NCBI GenBank assembly: GCA_000499405.2
Contig: HG738140.1
Span: forward strand, 14,199,113 to 14,263,112
From: Onchocerca volvulus
Lineage: Eukaryota; Nematoda; Chromadorea; Rhabditida; Onchocercidae
Direction of reading: 5' to 3'
DNA length: 64,000 bases
Below are positions 57,337 to 64,000 of the stretch, piece by piece (the stretch's first letter is position 1; each line of letters opens with the position of its first letter). The position numbers and the translations under genes were made by a program. The notes below the pieces were generated by a model. It had not been told where the DNA came from. It searched no databases and saw only the letters and a program-made list of their open reading frames with translations.

Positions 57337-58608
57337 ACAATGGCACTTAATTTTGACAATAATGATGACGACGATGATACAAAATCCTGATGATGATGAT
57401 AATGATGCAAAATCCTGATGATGACAATGACGATGCAATTATGTGGGTAACAATTTCAGTTAATCTATTACTACTTATTTTGTGTCACTTTTCAGTCACT
57501 CATCTTCTTCATTAATTATCAATGCATCAATTTATACTTCCGAAATCACTTAAACAATCTTATTTACCTGTACCGGTTATATGAGCTATCTTTCACCAAT
57601 TATTGATGATTGCCTAAATTAATATTTGAAACATTTTTATGGAAAATCAATTAAATATATTTCTTTACTTTATCTAAAATACTTTGGTATGACATATATG
57701 TCAATCGTTAGTTAAATCGAGTAAACATCGCTAAGTAAACAACAAACATATTTATTAATGAAAAAATGATCAATGTCTGATAACATTTTAGCAATAGGAA
57801 ATGAAAAATTTTCAAATTTTTTGATAAATAAAAGAAAAAAAATCATTTTAAAATACAAGAAATGAATATTTCTCTCAAAATATGTGAAGCATTAACCAAT
57901 AATTATAAGCTGACACAAAATTTTTCGGAAGAAACTAAAAAAAAATATATAAATGTATATGAAATGAATGTTTTTATACAATTAACAATCGGAAATTTAC
58001 TATTTACCACCTAAAAATACTACTTAAAAATTCTACATAATTGCAAACAACTTCTGCATCTTTTTAATTTTTTGATTTCTAAAAAAAATTTTTACTTAGA
58101 AGAGATTCACAAAAAATTTGCAAAACCTTTGCAATTGCGCAAAATTAATAGCGCATTCGTTCCATTAAAAACAATCATAACTACCTAAGCAAATATTCCA
58201 ATTAATTATTTAAAGGAAGCTAATAACGGATGAATGAACAACTGTTTTATCACTAATTTTAATTTTAATCCAACTTTTAATTAATTATCTGATGGAATTA
58301 ATTTTTCGTCCAAATAAGTAAAAACATTCCCAATTTCCTTTTCGTTTTTAGATTTAAAAAAAAAAAGCGTTTTAAGTGACAATTTTTCTGATATCTTATC
58401 AGTAAATATTTTATACTATTTCAGTATTTATTCCTAAGTTTCTTTTTAATTCTTGTCTTCAATAGTCTGCATTATTACACATAGAAACACATACACACAT
58501 GCATACATACAATATAGCTTTCTAAAAAAAAAGTGACGTATTATAAATTAGGAATGATCGATAAAAGCAAATATCTAATTTGTCATCTTTCCCTTTTTGA
58601 TTCATTCT

Positions 58609-58732
58609 TTAAATAGCTGCAAGCAAAGTGAAGAAAATGTCGGTTTGCTCATGCCAATTGCCAAAATCAATACATCTCATCATTTTATCATTTAGTTCTT
58701 TACGCAAAATGTCCGTCCATTCTTGAGAAATC
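58609..58732 (-). other. Exon-like frame, possibly a last exon
   Basis: A minus-strand frame of about 40 codons ends in TAA at 58609-58611 and contains EWTDILRKELND and IDFGNWHEQTDIFF. Its balanced codon use is unlike the F/I/N-rich chance frames nearby. Acceptor candidates are TTGAAG at 58733 or CTCAAG just inside. No upstream exon was identified and no family recognised. Could be the end of a gene starting farther right, or a relic. Confidence 0.3.
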
Positions 58733-60115
58733 CTTCAAGTTCGTCATCATCCCATCATTACTGATGTGAATAAATAGCATTATTACAAACAGACAAATTG
58801 TTTTTACAAATAGAAAATAAATCTTGAATTTATTATATTTAAAATCAAAAATTTTTCTGCAGATTTAAATTAGAAAATTGTTATTTAAAATTGAAATATT
58901 TTAAAACGCAAGGAAAAAAATACATATTAAAATTGGGATAAAATCAAAAAAGAAAAAATTCAATTTAGACTGTATTATTATCCTTCTACTCTCACCTCGA
59001 TTTTTGAATTTTTTTTTTTTTCTCTAAATATTCAGCATATTTCTTTTCATTTTATTTGTGATGCCAAACAGTCCATAAGAATATTTATCAATTCAATTTA
59101 CAAAATTGACCCAATCAACTAGCCAAGTAATAAATTATTCTAAATGTAACATTTTTTTTTTGTTGAAATGTAATTTTTTGCAAATAACAGTACCTTTTAA
59201 TTACTGCTTAGTAATTAAAAAATAAAAATAAAAAAAAAGAGATCCGATTCAAGATATAATAAATTACAAAATGATCCTAATTTCTTGTCTTATCATCTTG
59301 ACAAAAACCGGTTGAACATTGGATGGATAGTGATATTTGTCCGAATTTCTTTTCTGTTCTCATTTTCTACTACTTCATCATTTTATTAAACTTCGATCAA
59401 ACTAGTGAATTTTATTTGATCATCATATTTTTCAATTTTAATGACTTCTTTTGCATATATCTCTTATGATTGAATTTCGAATCGATCTAAATCTAACTAT
59501 ATTATCAAATTGCAAATAATAGTTTCACTTAAAAAAAAAAAAAAAAACATCTGATTAATTCGATTAAGGGAGAGGAAAAAAAAGGAAGCATTTTAATAAT
59601 AAGACATCTGAAATTTATCTATTAATAAGTAAAATGATTGCAATAATGATTGACACTTAACAATACACATTAAAAGTAAATATTTAAATAAAAGGATAGA
59701 ATTTCCCACGTAGATAAACACATAATAATTGACAGAAAGAATGAAATAATAAACTAAACGACAGCTGCTTACTTCAGTAGATTAAACTAATAAGAAATGA
59801 AACGTCTTTTGTTCAAAACTATTTGCATATAATTTTTCACTTCATTTTAAAGAGATTAATTTAGATTTTATGGCTTTAAGGGACTACTGTTTAGAGGCAA
59901 AATTTAATGGTTTTAAAACTATAAATTAGATACTTTTAAATAAATTATCTAATATATTATACTGTCAGGAAGATGTAATATCAAACATTTTTGATAGCAA
60001 ATCTTATTGATCAAAACAGAAATTTTTTTTGGAATGATAACAATTAATTATGCAGGAAATAATTGAAATAAGTGAATTATTTGTGTGCAATTGAATTCAA
60101 TTAATATTAGTACTA

Positions 60116-60250
60116 AACCAAATCCCGACCGAACATGAAAACCGTCCCCTTCCACTTTATCTTTATCTTCGTTCCACTCTTTCAACCAATGATATCGAAG
60201 TATCGTTTGCAGGGAGAGCGTTCCTTGGCTCTTGCCACATTTTGCAGCTC
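60116..60250. promoter_or_regulatory. GC-richer island with CCAAT motif
   Basis: About 135 bases clearly richer in G and C than all surrounding DNA, with CCAATGATATCGAAGTATCG near its centre. It may be a promoter or an unrecognised exon or RNA gene. No open frame or RNA family was identified. Confidence 0.25.
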
Positions 60251-60859
60251 AATTCATTCTTTTTTAAATACTTAATTTAAAAATAATTAATTTAAATGAT
60301 TAATTGATTGCTTAAAAGATAATTATTAGAGGTGGAAGCGAATTATTCAATATCTGTATAGATATGCATATAATTCGGAAAAGGACGGAGATTGAGAAAT
60401 TATGGAAATATTAAGAATTTTAAAAGTAAACAATTGATAGATATAGAGAGAATTAGATAAATATGTAAATTTTAATTGCGGTAGTCAAATTAAATGAATA
60501 CATTTGTAACCAATGCTATTCATTGCATAAGCTTTTATAAGATGCTTTATTTGTTATGATGAATTTTAATCTATTGTTGTTCGATTTTCTATTTATCATC
60601 TTAGTAAAAATTGAGCACTTCTCTACTGGTCATAAAATGGTCATTAAGAGGATTTATATTTTGATTACATTTTGCAGAATTTTCTGAAGTCCTTCAAATT
60701 TACTATAAGCTTCTCATCATCTCTTTTACTGCTTCAAAATGATATTAACCAACAAATTCGTCTTCTCATTTATCGAAATAGCCGAAATATTTTTGGAATA
60801 TAGATATGACGAAATAATCAAGAATTTTTGCATGATAGAAATATTTTAATATAACCAAG

Positions 60860-61215
60860 CTGTTGACCTTTGTGTTATAGTTAACACATTGTAAATTGTG
60901 TTGTGCTGTGTAACATCAAATAAACAGACTTCCTTTGTACCAAAGTTGACAATTATAAATTCACTTCCTTTGCGCTACGAATTGACAAATTGTAATTGTG
61001 CTATAATTGATAAGTAAAAAACAAAATGCCTTTGTACTGTTGTAAATTGTGACAGAATTGACATATAGTAAGCGGAGTTTCACTATTTTACAGAATTAAG
61101 ACTAACCAGAGCATTCAGTATAAAACGGAATAGCCAGATTAAACAGAATTCTCGAAGTAGATTCGCCAGTCTTTGATTAGAACGAATATTCAGTATAAAA
61201 CAAGATGACTGAAAC
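60860..61215. repeat. Degenerate short direct repeats
   Basis: Words such as CCTTTGT, GTTGACAAT and TGTAAATTGTG recur about four times with 50 to 60 base spacing, followed by two copies of ATTCAGTATAAAAC about 75 bases apart. Possibly a decayed LTR or minisatellite. Confidence 0.4.
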
Positions 61216-63260
61216 GATCGAAACCATCAGAATGAACTATAATTTTCATCTGCAATGCGACAAACAGAATGTTTCTCTTTTTCTTCGATTCAATACCTCA
61301 AATCCATATTTATCAAATCCTTACCAATTCCAATTCCAATTAAATCTCAATTATCAACAATAAAGAAGAATTATCCAAAATTCAATCTTCTCGTGATATT
61401 CACAAGTAATTGTCTTATAACAAATACTATTAATAAATTTTCCATCAAAAATTGACCTTTCTAACTACTATTGTCTGCATTTCTTATCCAAAAAAAGAGA
61501 AAACTTTCAGGATATTATGTTTATCTTATTTAATGGAAACTAAAGATATATGCCAAATGTCAAAGAATGTGATGAATTTTGATCGCTGCTACTGATAATA
61601 CTTCGGCAATAGTAGATTGTTTTTGACTTAAATTTGATGGAAGTGTCACTTTTAGCAAAATGAATTGCTTCACGTTTCTGTGGCGAAGTAGGTATATTAT
61701 GAATGCAAACAATATATAGTAAAAATGCAAACATTTATTTCTAATTTTTAGTGGAAATTGAGATGAAAGTGGAAAAAAATCAGCCAAAAAGATGCCTTAT
61801 AAATGGATACGATGACAAAGAATGACATGTGCTCATAGTTTTACAGCCTATGATATGACTTACGAAATGGGTTCTTACAATGTGTATCACTTTTATTATT
61901 GATAATTTCAAAAGTAAATTATAAAATGAAATAAGATTCAGAAATATGATAATGAAAATGCCTGTAAACATTTCATCAAGATTCCAACAGATATTTGTTT
62001 GCTCGAGACTGCATGATGGTGAGGGCGGAAATGCAAACTGCAAGTTTCACTGTTTCTCAATTAGCATAAATCAAAAATGTTGATATACTGGAATGGACTG
62101 TTCAAAGAATTTAGATGAGAAAATATATGAGTTTAGGAAAATATTTGAAGTTGGAATTCAGAAATATATTATGTCGAATTTAGGCTGCAATGATAAATAA
62201 AATGGACTTTACATCAAACGGTATGAGAGTGAGACGATGAAAATCAAAAAAATGCCTTTGTTCCGAAATGAAAACTGTAAAAAAAAAAAAAAAAAATAAA
62301 GCAAATGATTCTGTTTGTAAAAAAGTACACTCTTACAATAAATCTCATGCTGAAATAGCAATCCGAGTGAAATTTACCAAACTGATTTTAAATAATACGA
62401 TGAATTCCACTTGTCAATTCTAATCTTTTCTACTGATTATGCGCAAAAAGGCCCGCTTATTTCTTTTGTTACACAAAAAAAAAAAAAAAATGTATCTAAC
62501 GATTCACATATTCATGTTTCACTTTCATTTACCACAATCGTTTACGCAACTTTGCGTATTGCTTTCGAAACTGATGTTTAAGATAAAGTCGTTCTAAATA
62601 CAAAAAAATTGCATATAAATTGTGGAATGAATATAAATTGCACATAAATTGAGAGTACTTTCCAAAATGCGTATGTTATTAGTAAACTGCCATTTCATAA
62701 ATTGATTAATGTTAAATATTTTTGAATAAATGATTCGAATTAGGCCAAACTTATAAAGATAATGAAAATTGAAATTGAGAAGTATTTATTAAAGAAAAAT
62801 TGATCTGTTACGCTCTCTGAATTTCTCACAAACTTTCACATTGTTGTGCTGATCAGGATTCTCTGCAATCATATGTCATGCTTACTATGCCCATTATCAA
62901 ATTTTCTGTAAACGTAAATATTGTAAACAACATGTTATTAGGCTTATAAAAATTCCCATAAATATATGCAGTGCTATACCCATCGAAATTCTCTTTTCTT
63001 CTGCATATGTTGGATTTTAGCTGTTACTGAATTATTTCATTGCATCGACTAAGCTATTGAGAATTAGTCTGAGGTCGTTTGATTAATGATTTTACGATTT
63101 TAATCGACGAAAACAAAGTCCATAGTTGTCGTTTAACTTCACTTTTGATTTTTCTATGGTCAACAAACTTAGTATCTCTTGTACTTCTTAATGATACTTT
63201 GTTTAAGTTGTTATAATGCCTTTTCATCATCACAGGCATTAGATTGTTCTTGAATGCGTT

Positions 63261-63434
63261 TTAATTCTGGTTCCAGAATTCGTTTCGATCTAGAATATTT
63301 ATGGCATCAGCAACACTAATGGATTTTACGAATAATGAATTATGATTATAGATTCCATCCGTGTATCCCAGCCCAGCTATCATGGATCCAAATTTCGTGT
63401 GAAGTAACGAGAATCCAAATTTCAGTATCTCAGA
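63261..63434 (-). other. Exon-like frame of unknown family
   Basis: A minus-strand frame of 57 codons ends in TAA at 63261, with segments LKFGFSLLHTKFGSMIAGL and GYTDGIYNHNSLFVKSI. Composition is protein-like and not dominated by A/T-rich codons. No clear acceptor, partner exon or homologue was recognised. Confidence 0.2.
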
Positions 63435-63597
63435 TTAATTTAGTGGATGAATTTGAAGAAGTAGTCGGCTCCAATTAGATTTCAGGTTGCTTCCAATGAC
63501 TCTTGAGATCAATTAGTTGACTTTGTTATTTTATGGATTGTAATTTTTTTTTGTTCAAATCAACTACTTGCAACTCATTTGTTAAATAGTCAGTCAA

Positions 63598-63950
63598 TGT
63601 CGGAAAAATCCGAAAATTATAATTAGTATAAACAAAGAGTGATAAAGTTCACGAAGCGCGTAGTTTCAAATGGGTCAACAGAACGATAAACATGTTTGCC
63701 GCCAAAACAATAAACAAAAGGACAAAATGTTTCCCGCCGAAGCGCACTGACAACAGCCAAACAAAGCAAGATCGATCAATCACGAGGCGACGAATCATGG
63801 ATCAGGAAAGAAGGAGGAGTTTCGGAAGAATACAAAAGGTTCAGATTTTGGAGCAAAGTTAGTTCTGTTTGGAATTCAATAACAACAGCAGAAGTTCGAG
63901 GCGACATGGCAGGCGGACAATTATATTTATATTGTTATTAGTTTCCAACA
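63598..63950 (+). mobile_element. Second solo-LTR-like element
   Basis: Begins TGTCGGAAAAATCCG and ends GTTTCCAACA, giving TGT...ACA ends. It shares with 54734-55304 the AAACATGTTT-CCGCCAAAACA repeats, the ATCA-GAGGCG block, the GAAAAGAAGGAGG-TTTCGGAAG block and GGTTCA-ATTTT. It is shorter (353 bases) and has only two copies of the internal repeat. Same orientation as the first. Could be the 5' LTR of a full element continuing past the window, though no primer-binding site is evident after 63950. Confidence 0.6.
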
Positions 63951-64000
63951 ATTTCAGACTTGAAATATTATTGCTTGAAACATTATTCGGAACTGGAAAT

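Larger units (their letters stand above)
57337..63597. other. Upstream flank of RabGAP gene, mostly non-coding
   Basis: AT-rich DNA with no well supported gene. It contains a GC-richer island (60116-60250), degenerate short repeats (60860-61215) and two exon-like frames on the minus strand (58609-58732 and 63261-63434). Hydrophobic frames at 61540-62043 are unsupported. The frame at 63054-63239 (minus) is basic and starts with ATG but has no recognised similarity. Confidence 0.5.

Noticed and set aside
61780..62043. 87-codon hydrophobic minus-strand frame
   Set aside because: No homology, no splice sites and composition typical of chance frames here.

Overview
The window looks like nuclear DNA of a parasitic-type nematode, probably a spirurid or filarial worm. 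The taxonomic placement is inference. The sequence is very AT-rich, with many homopolymer runs. The genes have many short exons, GT-AG introns of about 50 to 4200 bases and TTT(Y)AG acceptors. Acceptor-like sites sit 6 to 23 bases before three start codons, as expected for spliced-leader trans-splicing. The conserved proteins are of nematode or metazoan type. No bacterial genes, CRISPR arrays or convincing tRNA/rRNA genes were seen.

Layout, left to right. (1) 1-3991: a nearly perfect inverted repeat with 0.70 kb arms and a 2.6 kb spacer; the left arm starts at base 1 of the window. (2) 4007-5818 (+): a short SRRM2/Cwc21-family splicing factor, the RSR-2 orthologue. (3) 5819-8823: non-coding, with a long foldback repeat. 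(4) 8824-28155 (-): a 41-exon gene for the large NURF chromatin-remodelling subunit (NURF-1/BPTF), predicted 2205 aa, with DDT, three PHD fingers and a bromodomain. Its introns hold a TIR-bounded insert, a possible nested open frame, a palindromic AAT/TTA microsatellite and a candidate alternative last exon. (5) 28156-29625: an upstream region shared with a divergent gene. (6) 29626-31221 (+): an unrecognised 172 aa coiled-coil protein. (7) 31222-40186: about 9 kb with no supportable gene but two hairpins. (8) 40193-43124 (+): an unrecognised 253 aa single-pass membrane protein. (9) 45986-57302 (-): a 16-exon TBC RabGAP of the USP6NL/RN-tre type, 918 aa. Its 4.2 kb first intron holds a degenerate minisatellite interrupted by a solo-LTR-like insert. 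(10) 57326-64000: mostly non-coding, with two weak exon-like frames and a second related LTR at the right edge.

Exon boundaries were derived by hand from splice sites, reading-frame phase and similarity to known families. In every multi-exon gene the phases add up to an uninterrupted reading frame. The least certain junctions are nurf-1 exon 8/9, nurf-1 exon 38/39, the RabGAP exon 11 donor and the 3' end of rsr-2. The genes do not form a shared pathway. Two act in the nucleus (splicing; H3K4me3- and acetyl-lysine-guided nucleosome remodelling), one in Rab/endosomal traffic, and two are orphans.
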